Positions 1 through 7,023 are shown, counted from the stretch's first letter. The stretch: DNA of 11,082 nucleotides from an uncultured Rhodospirillaceae bacterium (GCA_913048145.1 CAJWVP010000060.1:1-11082); one strand, 5' to 3'. The notes: generated by a model not told the origin, from the sequence alone. Translations and numbers: made by a program.

Positions 1-818
1 CGTCCCTCGCTGTCGCGGAGACTGAGTTGACTATCCTCACCTACGTCGGCCACGTAATCGGAAAACGGCATTCCAATCAACCGGTCCGGCGGCAGCCCCA
101 ACCATCGCGCCAGGGTTTGGTTGGCGTAGCGAATGACGCCCTCTGCATCGGCCGAGAAGAAACCAACAGGAAGGTAATCAATGTAGTCGATAAGGCGTGC
201 ATCTTCGAGGCGTCGGATGTTTTCGATCTCCCGAGCGCCGGTCACATCCTCCACCCGCCAGAAAATGCAGCCGGCTCCGCCACCGACGGGGCCACGCCGC
301 GCCGATATCCGCCGCCAGGACATGCTGTCAAAGCTAGGTATGGAGATATCCGCCTGTCCGTCCCCGCCATCCAGCACGCTGGTCACAAGCCGCCTAAGGT
401 CGTACGCGCCCTCAAAGGTGCCAACAGCTTCAACGATGGCATTAAGGGACGCAACTTCGCGGCCCGGCGTTTCTTCCGCGGCGAACGAAAGCAGCGTGTG
501 AAACGCTGGGTTGACCTGCAGGAAATTACCTTTCTGATCAGTGACCAGCAATCCGTCGGGATTGCTATCGCTAAAGATATTCTCCCGGGGAAGCGCCTCC
601 ATAAGTGACCGTCGGCCCAAGGACCAAAACGCGAGCGCAAAGCTCACCAACGCCAATCCGACCAGACCAGCTGCAATCAAAGGTCCGTGCTGATGCCCCA
701 AATCGACCGCAAAAGTCCCGCCTAAGGCAATCAAGACGATCAGCATCCATGGCGTCACATGCGCATACCATGGTGTCCGGAACTTGGGATTATCGGCGTT
801 TAAGGGGGTGCGCTGCAT
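1..818 (-). CDS. cckA: CckA-type sensor histidine kinase, N-terminal part (cut by window edge)
   Basis: The 272 visible residues begin MQRTPLNADN. Two hydrophobic segments follow at about residues 24-40 and 46-66, separated by a very short His/Gly-containing loop. Next comes a first PAS-like domain at about 77-195 (NPDGLLVTDQKGNFLQVNPA region, ending near WRVEDVTG). A second PAS domain begins near 208 (YLPVGFFSADAEGVIRYANQ). Two membrane helices plus tandem PAS domains, located directly after flhB, are typical of alphaproteobacterial CckA. CckA is a bifunctional hybrid kinase/phosphatase that passes phosphate through ChpT to CtrA and CpdR. The kinase and receiver domains would lie beyond the left edge and are not seen. 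The ATG at 818 lies 19 nt after the flhB stop with a weak GGA upstream, so it is probably co-transcribed with the flagellar genes. The main alternative is another PAS-containing membrane kinase. Confidence 0.8.
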   Translation of the reverse strand, partial: MQRTPLNADNPKFRTPWYAHVTPWMLIVLIALGGTFAVDLGHQHGPLIAAGLVGLALVSFALAFWSLGRRSLMEALPRENIFSDSNPDGLLVTDQKGNFLQVNPAFHTLLSFAAEETPGREVASLNAIVEAVGTFEGAYDLRRLVTSVLDGGDGQADISIPSFDSMSWRRISARRGPVGGGAGCIFWRVEDVTGAREIENIRRLEDARLIDYIDYLPVGFFSADAEGVIRYANQTLARWLGLPPDRLIGMPFSDYVADVGEDSQLSLRDSEG

Positions 819-837
819 TGTTCCGGACTGGCCCTGC

Positions 838-1911
838 TCAGCGCGCAGGGATATCGCCCCGTTGCCGCATGACGAACCCGATTACCTCTGCGACGGCCTT
901 GAAGTGCTCCGTGGGGATTTCCTCATCTAACTCGACCGTATCGTACAGGGCCCGCGCCAAAGGTGGGTTCTCAACGATGGGCACGTCATGCTCCTCGGCT
1001 TCGCGGCGGATCGCGAAAGCCAAGTAGTCAACGCCCTTCGCGATACACACGGGAGCATCCATTTCTCCCAAGTCATACTTCAAGGCGATGGCGAAGTGCG
1101 TCGGGTTGGTGATCACCACGTCGGCGTCTTTCACCGCCTGCATCATGCGCTCGCGCGCCCGTTCCATCCGGATCTGGCGGATGCGCGCCTTGACCTGGGG
1201 ATCCCCTTCCTGCTGCTTGTTCTCGTCCTTCACTTCTTGCTTGGTCATACGCATCTGCTTCATGAAGGTCTGGCGTTGGTACAGAAAGTCGAGGAACGCC
1301 AACACGGTCATCACCCCGACCGTACCCACAACAAGCACAATGGCAACTTCGTATATGCGCTGGAGCGAAAACAGAAAATCCATTTGCGGCAGCAACTGCA
1401 CATCGCCAAGCAAAGGAATCGACAACCCGAAAGCGACGATGGACACCAGCGACAGTTTGAAGATGCCCTTGATGAACTCGACGACGGACTTGAGAGAGAA
1501 GATCTTCTTTGTGCCCTTGATCAAGTTGACCTTGCCTATGTCCGGCTTGATCTTTTCCGATGAGAGCGTGAGGCCAAATTGGCCGATGTTGGCAACAATA
1601 GCTAAGATGACCATAATCCCCATGAGTGGTGCCAGGATCAAAAAGACATCAAGCGAGACCTGGACAAAGACCTCCCGCAACTCACCAAAATTGAAATCAA
1701 TAGCATGCGGCTTCTCTATGAAGGGTCTCCCAGTAATCCGCACCCCATTCGCCATGATCGGCGCAAGAAAGATCAACACACCCGATGCGCCCAGGAGAAT
1801 CGCCCAGTTTTTGATTTCCTGTGACTGGGCAACGTTACCCTTGCGCTTGGCATCGGCAAGCTTCTTTGATGTCGGCTCTTCTGTTTTTGAGGCGTCGTCT
1901 TCTTCCGCCAT
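838..1911 (-). CDS. flhB: Flagellar type III export protein FlhB
   Basis: 357 aa, normal length for FlhB. FlhB is an inner-membrane part of the flagellar export apparatus; its cytoplasmic domain switches export from rod/hook to filament substrates. The N-terminus (EDDASKTEEPTSKKLADAKRKG) is the charged family signature. Four hydrophobic regions lie at about 38-58, 85-110, 145-170 and 187-210. The autocleavage motif NPTH is at residues 269-272, followed by FAIALKYD and a C-terminal domain with the conserved KGVD and ENPPLARALY stretches. The motif is intact, so self-cleavage between Asn and Pro is expected. The start at 1911 is preceded by AAGGGG with 7-nt spacing, and this Shine-Dalgarno overlaps the fliR stop codon. 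That arrangement suggests translational coupling. Confidence 0.97.
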   Translation of the reverse strand: MAEEDDASKTEEPTSKKLADAKRKGNVAQSQEIKNWAILLGASGVLIFLAPIMANGVRITGRPFIEKPHAIDFNFGELREVFVQVSLDVFLILAPLMGIMVILAIVANIGQFGLTLSSEKIKPDIGKVNLIKGTKKIFSLKSVVEFIKGIFKLSLVSIVAFGLSIPLLGDVQLLPQMDFLFSLQRIYEVAIVLVVGTVGVMTVLAFLDFLYQRQTFMKQMRMTKQEVKDENKQQEGDPQVKARIRQIRMERARERMMQAVKDADVVITNPTHFAIALKYDLGEMDAPVCIAKGVDYLAFAIRREAEEHDVPIVENPPLARALYDTVELDEEIPTEHFKAVAEVIGFVMRQRGDIPAR

Positions 1912-1922
1912 CGCCTAACCCC

Positions 1923-2681
1923 TTAAGGTATGAACCGATACACCTTCGTCTCGAAGGTCTGAATAAACGCTATCATAATGCCTGAGAGGGTGATCGTGAA
2001 CACGAATAACTGCAGCGTTATCTGCAAGGGCAGGCCGAAGAAAAATACGGGCAACTGGGGCATCAGGCGTCCCAGAAGGCCGAGGCCGATGTAATACGTG
2101 AGGCCAATCACGACGAACGGCGCCGCCATCTGCAAACCGAGGGCAAAACTGTCCGCCACCTGTCGCCCCATGGTATCGGCGAAATCGCCGAAAGGAAGCG
2201 GTTGGCCAGGTTCAAACATGGCGTAGGTTTCCAACAGTGCTCGCAACATCAAATGATGCATGTCGGTGACAAATATCAGGACAATGCCGATGGTCAGCAG
2301 GAACCCCGAAATGGTCGAACTTTGCTGTTCGGCGATAGGATCTTGGATCAGGGCATTGGCCATCGAGGATGCCAAGGACGCGATGGTCCCCGCCGTCTGA
2401 AGGGATGAAATTAGGACCCGCAAGATCAAGCCGAAAAAACTGCCGACGATGATTTCGCCGACGAACATCAGCGCCATATCCGGAAGGGCATTGGGCGGAA
2501 CGGGAAACCGGGCCGCCAAAACGGGAAAGATCACAAAGCTGATCGCCAGCGCCAACGCCAGGCGAAAGCGGGCGGAGACATACGTCACGCTGAAACCTGG
2601 TAGAAACATGATCGCCGTGCCGATACGTGCGAAGATCAGAAAGAATGCGAAGAGGTTGAGGCGAAGCAGTTCCTCGAGCAT
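1923..2681 (-). CDS. fliR: Flagellar export gate protein FliR
   Basis: 252 aa and strongly hydrophobic, the usual FliR size. FliR, FliP and FliQ form the helical export gate inside the MS ring through which rod, hook and filament subunits pass. The sequence starts MLEELLRLNLFAFFLIFARI and carries the family stretches ARIGTAIMFLPGF (near 18-30), the FVGEIIVG segment (near 73-80), QDPIAEQQSSTISGF and a C-terminal PLQITLQLFVF segment. Several membrane helices are evident. The ATG at 2681 has AGGA about 8 nt upstream and lies 9 nt after the fliQ stop. It sits in the same order (fliQ-fliR-flhB) seen in many alphaproteobacteria. Confidence 0.97.
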   Translation of the reverse strand: MLEELLRLNLFAFFLIFARIGTAIMFLPGFSVTYVSARFRLALALAISFVIFPVLAARFPVPPNALPDMALMFVGEIIVGSFFGLILRVLISSLQTAGTIASLASSMANALIQDPIAEQQSSTISGFLLTIGIVLIFVTDMHHLMLRALLETYAMFEPGQPLPFGDFADTMGRQVADSFALGLQMAAPFVVIGLTYYIGLGLLGRLMPQLPVFFFGLPLQITLQLFVFTITLSGIMIAFIQTFETKVYRFIP

Positions 2682-2690
2682 GCACCGATC

Positions 2691-2957
2691 CTATCCCAGC
2701 GAAATCATGCGGTCGAATAATTGCTGTGTGAATACCGTGATCGTTTGCATCATCCACGGCAGGAAAATGATCACCGCCGTGAAGATTACGATGATCTTTG
2801 GCACGAACGTCAGTGTCATTTCCTGAATCGTCGTGAGCGCTTGAAACAAGGCGATGAGAAGACCGATGGCAAGACCGGATGCCATGATCGGGCCGGCAAT
2901 CTTGAGAATGACCCAGAGGGCTTCCCGCCCTACTTCGACTACTGCCGCTTCGTTCAT
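2691..2957 (-). CDS. fliQ: Flagellar export gate protein FliQ
   Basis: 88 aa, matching the usual 87-90 aa of FliQ, a small two-helix protein of the FliP-FliQ-FliR export gate. Membrane helices lie at about residues 14-37 and 51-75. Between them is the conserved LTTIQEMTLTFVPK loop, the best family signature. The reading frame is open further upstream, but the start at 2957 (MNEAAVVEVGREAL) is preferred because it gives the family length and has GAGGA 6-7 nt upstream. It is followed 9 nt later by fliR. A 69-nt gap separates it from fliE. Confidence 0.96.
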   Translation of the reverse strand: MNEAAVVEVGREALWVILKIAGPIMASGLAIGLLIALFQALTTIQEMTLTFVPKIIVIFTAVIIFLPWMMQTITVFTQQLFDRMISLG

Positions 2958-3026
2958 CGGGCATCCTCGTTTGACCCATGAAATTTGCGCCGCTGAACGG
3001 CGAATCACAGTATAGCCGAAACGGGC

Positions 3027-3353
3027 TCACATGGGCATACGGATAATATCTTTGTAGGCTTCGATGACCTTGTCTCGGACCGTAACCACAGTCTGCAAGG
3101 TGAGTTCCGCCTCCGCTACGGCCGTCACCACCTGGGTAACGTCGGCGCGCTCATTGATGCCTTGAATAGTCAATTGCTCACTACGCTCGCCAATCCGTAC
3201 CGCTTCGTCGATGGCGCTCTTCACCAGATCAGCGAACTCGCCTTGTTTGATGTCATTGGCCGAATCCAACGTCGGACTTTCGAAGGATTTGCCCTTCGCC
3301 GCATTGTTATAGGAATTGACGGCACTTATATAGGCGTTTCCCGGTGCAACCAT
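3027..3353 (-). CDS. fliE: Flagellar MS-ring/rod junction protein FliE
   Basis: 108 aa, the usual size for FliE. FliE joins the FliF MS ring to the proximal rod and is an early export substrate. The C-terminal half (VAEAELTLQTVVTVRDKVIE, ending EAYKDIIRMPM) is the conserved helical region, and the terminal RMPM resembles the RMPV/RMPI ending of the family. The N-terminal half is polar and variable, as expected. The frame extends 18 codons upstream, but the ATG at 3353 is chosen because AAGGGGA lies about 8 nt before it. It sits between flgC (72-nt gap) and fliQ, consistent with one rod/export-gate transcript. Confidence 0.94.
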   Translation of the reverse strand: MVAPGNAYISAVNSYNNAAKGKSFESPTLDSANDIKQGEFADLVKSAIDEAVRIGERSEQLTIQGINERADVTQVVTAVAEAELTLQTVVTVRDKVIEAYKDIIRMPM

Positions 3354-3425
3354 GATGTTTCCCCTTATTGGGTCTTGTTCCCGTTTCAGGCCGATATGTC
3401 CGGCCAAAATTGAAAGCGTTGTGGC

Positions 3426-3836
3426 TTATCGCAGCAATTCGATGGCGCTGTTTAGCATCGCCTTTGATGCTTTGATGACATTCATATTGGCTTCGTAGGA
3501 CCGCTGCGCCTCGCGCATGTCACTCAGTTCGATGATGGTGTTCACGTTCGGTGTCAACACATAGCCATTCGCATCGGCGGCGGGGTGGTTCGGCTCGTAG
3601 CGTTTGCCAAAATCCGACATATCCTGGCGCTCGCGGTTGACCTTCACCATATCGAGGCCAGTCGCCCGGTCGAATTCGTTCCTGAACGTCATGACCTTTC
3701 GGCGATAGGGATTTTCGTTGGGCTCTTGCGGCAAGGAATTGGCGTTCGCGATATTCTGTGCAATAACGCGGAGGCGTTGGCCCTGAACGCGCATACCAGA
3801 ACCGGAAATGCGCATGGTGCGGATAATGTCATCCAT
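3426..3836 (-). CDS. flgC: Flagellar proximal rod protein FlgC
   Basis: 136 aa, normal for FlgC, one of the proximal rod subunits exported through the FliPQR-FlhB gate and assembled in the periplasm. The N-terminal helix ends in the rod/hook signature QNIANANS (near 27-34). The central part contains the KVMTFRNEF stretch. The C-terminal coiled segment, DMREAQRSYEANMNVIKASK then AMLNSAIELLR, is characteristic of FlgC. The ATG at 3836 has a strong AAGGAGAA Shine-Dalgarno about 9 nt upstream and follows the flgB stop by 23 nt, so flgB-flgC form a tight pair. Confidence 0.96.
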   Translation of the reverse strand: MDDIIRTMRISGSGMRVQGQRLRVIAQNIANANSLPQEPNENPYRRKVMTFRNEFDRATGLDMVKVNRERQDMSDFGKRYEPNHPAADANGYVLTPNVNTIIELSDMREAQRSYEANMNVIKASKAMLNSAIELLR

Positions 3837-3859
3837 CTTATTAATTCTCCTTCGGCCTA

Positions 3860-4261
3860 CTAACGACCGAGCGCAATTTTGACCATATTCAGGTGCTTCT
3901 TGTAGAGCCCCGTGGCCATTTTGTAGTTACTGCCCGTCTCACCAATTTTTGCCATCTGCTCTTCCAAGATGACGTTGTTTCCCGCAGGCGCTGTCTCAAA
4001 GGGTTTTCCCTGTTTCGAAGCATAGTCGCGGATGCGCTTCTGGCGGCCCGTCAGGTGATCGCCGCCTGTCGCCTCCATATTTAATTGCGCGCCTTCACGG
4101 CGGAGCAACTCTTTAAAATTATATGGTTTTAAGTCTGTGGAGCGATAATTCGGCGTGTCTGCGTTGGCGATGTTTTGGGCCAAAACCTCCTGGCGTTGTC
4201 CAAGCCAGTTCAAGCGCTTCTTCACCGCTTGAAAAATGGCCATATTGCCGAGTTCCGTCAT
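3860..4261 (-). CDS. flgB: Flagellar proximal rod protein FlgB
   Basis: 133 aa from the chosen ATG (MTELGNMAIFQAVKKRLNWL), the normal FlgB length. FlgB is a proximal rod subunit next to the MS ring. The signature LAQNIANADTPNYRSTDLKP near residues 27-46 is diagnostic, and the C-terminus (GLYKKHLNMVKIALGR) matches the family. The open frame extends 25 codons further upstream, but that extension is unlike FlgB. The ATG at 4261 has AAGG roughly 10 nt before it. It is the first recognised gene of the minus-strand flagellar operon, so the promoter should lie in 4262-4444 or further upstream. Confidence 0.95.
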   Translation of the reverse strand: MTELGNMAIFQAVKKRLNWLGQRQEVLAQNIANADTPNYRSTDLKPYNFKELLRREGAQLNMEATGGDHLTGRQKRIRDYASKQGKPFETAPAGNNVILEEQMAKIGETGSNYKMATGLYKKHLNMVKIALGR

Positions 4262-4444
4262 TCCGATCGCCTTTCCTGGGTTATGCGCCGCGTGATCATC
4301 AGGTCCGAAAGCGTCCCAATGCCGAGCTCGTCCCACTGCTACACCGGCTGTTCTCGCCGACTTTCCAAAACGTTTCCGCTAGGCAGTATCTGCCGGGTTT
4401 CTTAAGAAATAGTGAACCGATGCGGAAATCGTGGCGGCCCGGCG
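4262..4444 (-). promoter_or_regulatory. Leader/promoter region of the flgB operon with CtrA-like site
   Basis: This 183-nt stretch lies between the racemase-like remnant and flgB. At 4402-4417 the plus strand reads TTAA-N7-TGAAC, one mismatch from the CtrA consensus TTAA-N7-TTAAC. It overlaps the perfect palindrome TTTCTTAAGAAA at 4398-4409. A short inverted repeat (GGCAG-TAT-CTGCC) is at 4382-4394. CtrA control of flagellar genes is established in several alphaproteobacteria; binding here is inference from one near-match. No good sigma-54 or sigma-70 promoter was found, so the transcription start is unknown. Confidence 0.35.
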
Positions 4445-4744
4445 TCAACCCTTCAGATGCTGAATCGCACTGTCTGGTCTGGTCAATTTGGGACAGGACA
4501 CCCGGTTTTCAAAAATCTTAGCGGCGCTAGCCATGGAGAACTGTGTAAGCAAGATTACGGCGTAGTTGGACAATCTTTCCACCGCCTCAGCGATCCAACT
4601 ATCGTGCCGCACCGTATCCCCATCGGAAAGCGCATCAAGAGCACCTTTCGCACAAACGGAAATCAAGGTGGCATCGATGCCCATGTGCGCGACCATAGCG
4701 TCAAAGTGTGCAGTCATGGCGTGGATGAGAGCAATACGGGCCAT
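4445..4744 (-). pseudogene. Shortened Asp/Glu racemase-family reading frame, probable remnant
   Basis: A 99-codon open frame from the ATG at 4744. Its C-terminal part resembles the second lobe of aspartate/glutamate/hydantoin racemase-family proteins: GALDALSDGDTVRHD, then WIAEAVERLSNYAVILLTQF, SMASAA and TRPDSAIQHLKG. The start (MARIALIHAM) looks like either the family N-terminus or the central RIGLI strand of the second lobe. Full-length members are about 210-240 aa with two Cys-bearing lobes. Here the first lobe and its catalytic Cys region are missing, so a racemase activity is unlikely. No clear Shine-Dalgarno precedes the ATG. I read it as a gene reduced by an internal or 5' deletion. 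A short functional single-lobe protein is the alternative. The family assignment is from remembered motifs, not a search. Confidence 0.5.
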
Positions 4745-4795
4745 GACCAATATTGATAAGTGGTGTAGGCCAAAATCAAAACCAAGGCGGGTCTC

Positions 4796-4810
4796 ACGCC
4801 AACTTGGCGT
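4796..4810. promoter_or_regulatory. Palindromic operator candidate abutting a -35 element
   Basis: ACGCCAA-C-TTGGCGT is a perfect inverted repeat with 7-bp arms and a single central base. It ends exactly where the candidate -35 hexamer (4811-4816) begins. The geometry suits a dimeric transcription factor acting on the downstream small-ORF/VOC unit, and possibly also on the divergent racemase-like frame. The regulator is unknown. Confidence 0.4.
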
Positions 4811-4839
4811 TTGTCACTATCACTTAGATTGGCTTAGAT
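4811..4839 (+). promoter_or_regulatory. Sigma-70-like promoter for the small ORF and VOC gene
   Basis: TTGTCA (4811-4816, five of six bases of the consensus -35) is followed by exactly 17 nt and TTAGAT (4834-4839, three of six of the -10). It lies about 40 nt before the first start codon at 4877. The -10 is weak, so activation by a factor bound at the adjoining palindrome is plausible. Confidence 0.4.
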
Positions 4840-4876
4840 GTTAAAGTCAACTGATCTTAGCCCTCGAGAGTTATCT

Positions 4877-5077
4877 ATGTCCTACCAGCCTGCCCACAAC
4901 CTTGCCAGCTTTCTCATCCGTCCCTTCGTAAAGCGTTCCGCCGTCAATCCGACCCGGCCAAAACCGCCAACACCGGAAATGGTTCAGGTCATCGATGACG
5001 AAGCCGTAACAGCCTTCGCCAACAACAAACGTAACATCAAGTCTCGAAGTTCAGGAAAAAGCCATGCCATCCACTGA
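4877..5077 (+). CDS. Hypothetical small protein, 66 aa, overlapping the VOC gene
   Basis: I do not recognise this protein. From the ATG at 4877 (MSYQPAHNLASFLIRPFVKR) it is 66 aa, basic overall, with a Pro-rich middle (NPTRPKPPTPEM) and a Lys/Ser-rich tail (KRNIKSRSSGKSH). There is no signal peptide and no membrane segment. The frame is open back to 4838, but GAGAG lies 6 nt before the 4877 ATG, and the candidate promoter would start transcription near 4846. Its last 14 nt overlap the start of the VOC gene in a different frame, suggesting translational coupling or a leader role. Codon choice looks coding-like (many C-ending codons). It could instead be a chance open frame upstream of the VOC gene. 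Confidence 0.45.
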   Translation: MSYQPAHNLASFLIRPFVKRSAVNPTRPKPPTPEMVQVIDDEAVTAFANNKRNIKSRSSGKSHAIH

Positions 5078-5906
5078 TCGCCTCGATCATACGGTCATCA
5101 ATGTGAAATTCGACATGGACGGTGCCAAGGCTCTGTTTGGGAAATTGGGATTTACCCTGACGCCTCGCGGCTATCACTCCCACGGATCCATGAACCATCT
5201 GATGATGTTCAGTACGGACTATTTAGAGCTGATCGGTATTCCAGAGGGTAAAGAAATACAACGGAAGGACCTGGAGGACGCTCCCCTTGGGATCAACGGG
5301 GTCGTTTTCAAAGCGCTCGATGTGGATGACATCTACGCGCGCCTGCAAAATGCCCGGTTCGACGGTGACCCGCCAAAGGCCTTTCATCGCCCCGTCGATA
5401 TCGACGACGGTCAGAGGGACGCCAAGTTCCGGACGGTAACCGTCCGTGATGGGGTCTTTCCGGGCGGTCGGGTCTACTATTGCGAGCACGGCACCCCGGA
5501 ACTGGTCTGGCGCCCCGAATGGCAGAGCCACGCCAATGGCGTGACCTCCATGCCGGAGTTCGTCACAGTCGCCAGCGATGCCGACGGCGAGGTCGCACAG
5601 TTTGCAACTCTATTGGACACGGATGTGGAAATGGATGGCAACGGGGTGCGCTGCGTGACGCTGGACGGTTGCCAGGTCACGGTTCTTACCCCTGACCAGT
5701 ATTTAGACCGTTACGGAGAACTTGCCTCAACCATGGGAAGCCGGGACGCCATCTTCGGCGCTATGGTGTTTGCCACCGAGGGTCTCTCCATGCTCAACGA
5801 TCTATTGGATGACCTCGATGGCGTAGTGATCGATCGACACCCGGGTCGGACGATTGTTCGGGTCGATGCGTTCGATGCGGTTTTGGAATTCGTGGGCATC
5901 GAATAG
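5064..5906 (+). CDS. VOC superfamily (glyoxalase-like domain) protein
   Basis: 280 aa. The N-terminal half matches the vicinal-oxygen-chelate fold of the Glyoxalase_3-like group: LDHTVINV at 7-14, then LFGKLGFTLTPRGYHSHGSMNH around 24-45 and DYLELIGIPEG around 52-62. His9 and Glu55 occupy the positions normally used as metal ligands. A central region with FPGGRVYYCEHGTPELVWRP resembles the second module of the fold. The C-terminal 100 residues form another acidic alpha/beta stretch ending DAVLEFVGIE. Such proteins may be lyases, dioxygenases or isomerases, and the substrate cannot be told. The ATG at 5064 has AGGAAA about 8 nt upstream and overlaps the preceding small ORF by 14 nt. A hairpin lies 21 nt after the stop. 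Confidence 0.85.
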   Translation: MPSTDRLDHTVINVKFDMDGAKALFGKLGFTLTPRGYHSHGSMNHLMMFSTDYLELIGIPEGKEIQRKDLEDAPLGINGVVFKALDVDDIYARLQNARFDGDPPKAFHRPVDIDDGQRDAKFRTVTVRDGVFPGGRVYYCEHGTPELVWRPEWQSHANGVTSMPEFVTVASDADGEVAQFATLLDTDVEMDGNGVRCVTLDGCQVTVLTPDQYLDRYGELASTMGSRDAIFGAMVFATEGLSMLNDLLDDLDGVVIDRHPGRTIVRVDAFDAVLEFVGIE

Positions 5907-5927
5907 GAATGATCCGCCAAGAATGAC

Positions 5928-5958
5928 GTCGCGTAACCGCTTTTCCGGATTGCGCGAC
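5928..5958 (+). terminator. Hairpin after the VOC gene, possible terminator
   Basis: The outer stem GTCGCG (5928-5933) pairs with CGCGAC (5953-5958). Inside it AACCG can pair with CGG-TT around one bulged base, leaving a small T-rich loop. It begins 21 nt after the VOC stop codon. There is no T tract behind it, so it may act as an mRNA 3'-end protector or a weak terminator. Confidence 0.35.
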
Positions 5959-6036
5959 GGAACGACGCTAGAAAGTCATGTGAACCCGGGCCAGACTAAA
6001 ATAGCTTGAAAGATACCCTTTTCGAGAACCAAGGTT

Positions 6037-6052
6037 TCGCGCGGCGGCGCGA
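6037..6052. repeat. GC-rich hairpin in convergent intergenic region
   Basis: TCGCGC-GGCG-GCGCGA gives a perfect 6-bp stem with a 4-nt loop and folds equally on both strands. It lies midway between two convergent genes and could help stop transcription from both sides. No T-run follows on either strand. Confidence 0.35.
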
Positions 6053-6240
6053 GGGCCCACTCACATTACACAACAAACGGATTTCGCCCTACGGATGCTG
6101 ATTTTTCTGGGGATCAACAGGGAGTGAAGCCCCGTCTGCCTTCATTCAAATCTTGGACGGCGTCACCTTAGCCAACTTAATCAGGCCTGAAAAGAAATTG
6201 ACCAGGTTTCTAGGTCTGAAGCCCGCCTGAAGTTCCGACG

Positions 6241-6948
6241 TTAGATGGACCGAGTTATGCCGCCGTCGATGCGAATGTTCTGTCCCGTGATATAGCTGGA
6301 TCGGTCAGAAGCCAGAAACGCGATCAGTTCGGAGACTTCTTCCGTGCGGCCATAACGGCCCATGGGGATGCGGCTTCGGCGTTCTTCCGCTTCCGGCAAG
6401 CTGTCGATAAAGCCGGGCAACACGTTGTTCATGCGGATGTTGTCGGCGGCGTACTTATCCGTGAAGAGCTTGGTGAACGCGGCCAATCCGGAACGAAAAA
6501 CGCCCGACGTCGGGAACAAGGCTTCGGGTTCGAATGCCGCGTAAGTGGAAATGTTGACGAACGCTCCGCCCGTTTCCTGGTCCAACATCACCGGCGTCAC
6601 AACGCGGGCGGCCCGAACCACATTGAGGAGATAGAACTCCATGCCCGTGTGCCAGTCCTCGTCAGAAATCTCCAATACAGGCCCCTTCGGACCGTGACCA
6701 GCGCTGGAGACAACCGCGTCGATGCGCCCCCACTTTTCAACGACCGTGTCAACGAAGCCCTGAAGATCTTCATTGGACCTATTCGATCCCCTCACCGCCA
6801 TGCCGCCTAAGTTTGCCGCAATAGCCTCACCCTTGCCAGAGGATGTCAGGATCCCCACTTGGAACCCCTCTTCGATCAACCGCCGGGCCGCACCCGCACC
6901 CATGCCGCTGCCACCGCCGACGACTAATGCCACGCGCTTGTCTAACAT
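6241..6948 (-). CDS. SDR-family oxidoreductase with atypical active site
   Basis: 235 aa, the classical short-chain dehydrogenase length. The Rossmann dinucleotide motif GGGSGMG is at 11-17, the SSAG variant of NNAG at 81-84, Asn109 follows, and NIS places the usual catalytic Ser at 134. The C-terminus has NNVLPGFIDSLPE and YITGQNIRIDGG, as in 3-oxoacyl-ACP-reductase-like SDRs. In place of the expected YxxxK motif the aligned stretch is SGVFR at 148-152, so Tyr and Lys are Ser148 and Arg152. I recall a subgroup with a TSxVFR stretch, so this is probably a lineage feature and not an error. Catalysis may be altered or lost. The start at 6948 has GGGAG about 6-7 nt upstream. It lies downstream of the alpha/beta hydrolase on the same strand after a 286-nt gap, with its own promoter candidate. 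The substrate is unknown. Confidence 0.88.
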   Translation of the reverse strand: MLDKRVALVVGGGSGMGAGAARRLIEEGFQVGILTSSGKGEAIAANLGGMAVRGSNRSNEDLQGFVDTVVEKWGRIDAVVSSAGHGPKGPVLEISDEDWHTGMEFYLLNVVRAARVVTPVMLDQETGGAFVNISTYAAFEPEALFPTSGVFRSGLAAFTKLFTDKYAADNIRMNNVLPGFIDSLPEAEERRSRIPMGRYGRTEEVSELIAFLASDRSSYITGQNIRIDGGITRSI

Positions 6949-7023
6949 TCCTTACTCCCAAATTCCCATTCCACGAGGGTTGTCCAATAGCCTCGCTCTG
7001 CAAACAAAAATATCGTCGTTGAA

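Larger units (their letters stand above)
5907..6240. other. Gene-free convergent intergenic region
   Basis: This 334-nt stretch separates the plus-strand VOC gene from the minus-strand SDR gene, which converge on it. I see no credible coding frame. It holds hairpins at 5928-5958 and 6037-6052 and the perfect 10-bp palindrome TCAGGCCTGA at 6181-6190. None has a following T-run on either strand, so termination by a classic intrinsic terminator is not shown. Confidence 0.6.

Noticed and set aside
27..608. A 193-codon plus-strand open frame at the left end
   Set aside because: It lies opposite the cckA reading frame, which gives recognisable PAS-domain sequence; the plus-strand translation has no family features.
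1088..1918. A 276-codon plus-strand open frame
   Set aside because: It is the antisense shadow of flhB; its sequence is low in recognisable motifs and flhB is unambiguous.
2212..3030. A 272-codon minus-strand open frame across fliR and fliQ
   Set aside because: It runs in another frame through two certain flagellar genes and has an Arg/His/Asp-rich, non-natural composition.
4382..4396. Possible sigma-54 promoter (GGCAGATACTGC on the minus strand) for flgB
   Set aside because: The GG and GC elements are 10 bp apart, not the required 12, so it does not fit the -24/-12 pattern; it is better seen as a short inverted repeat.
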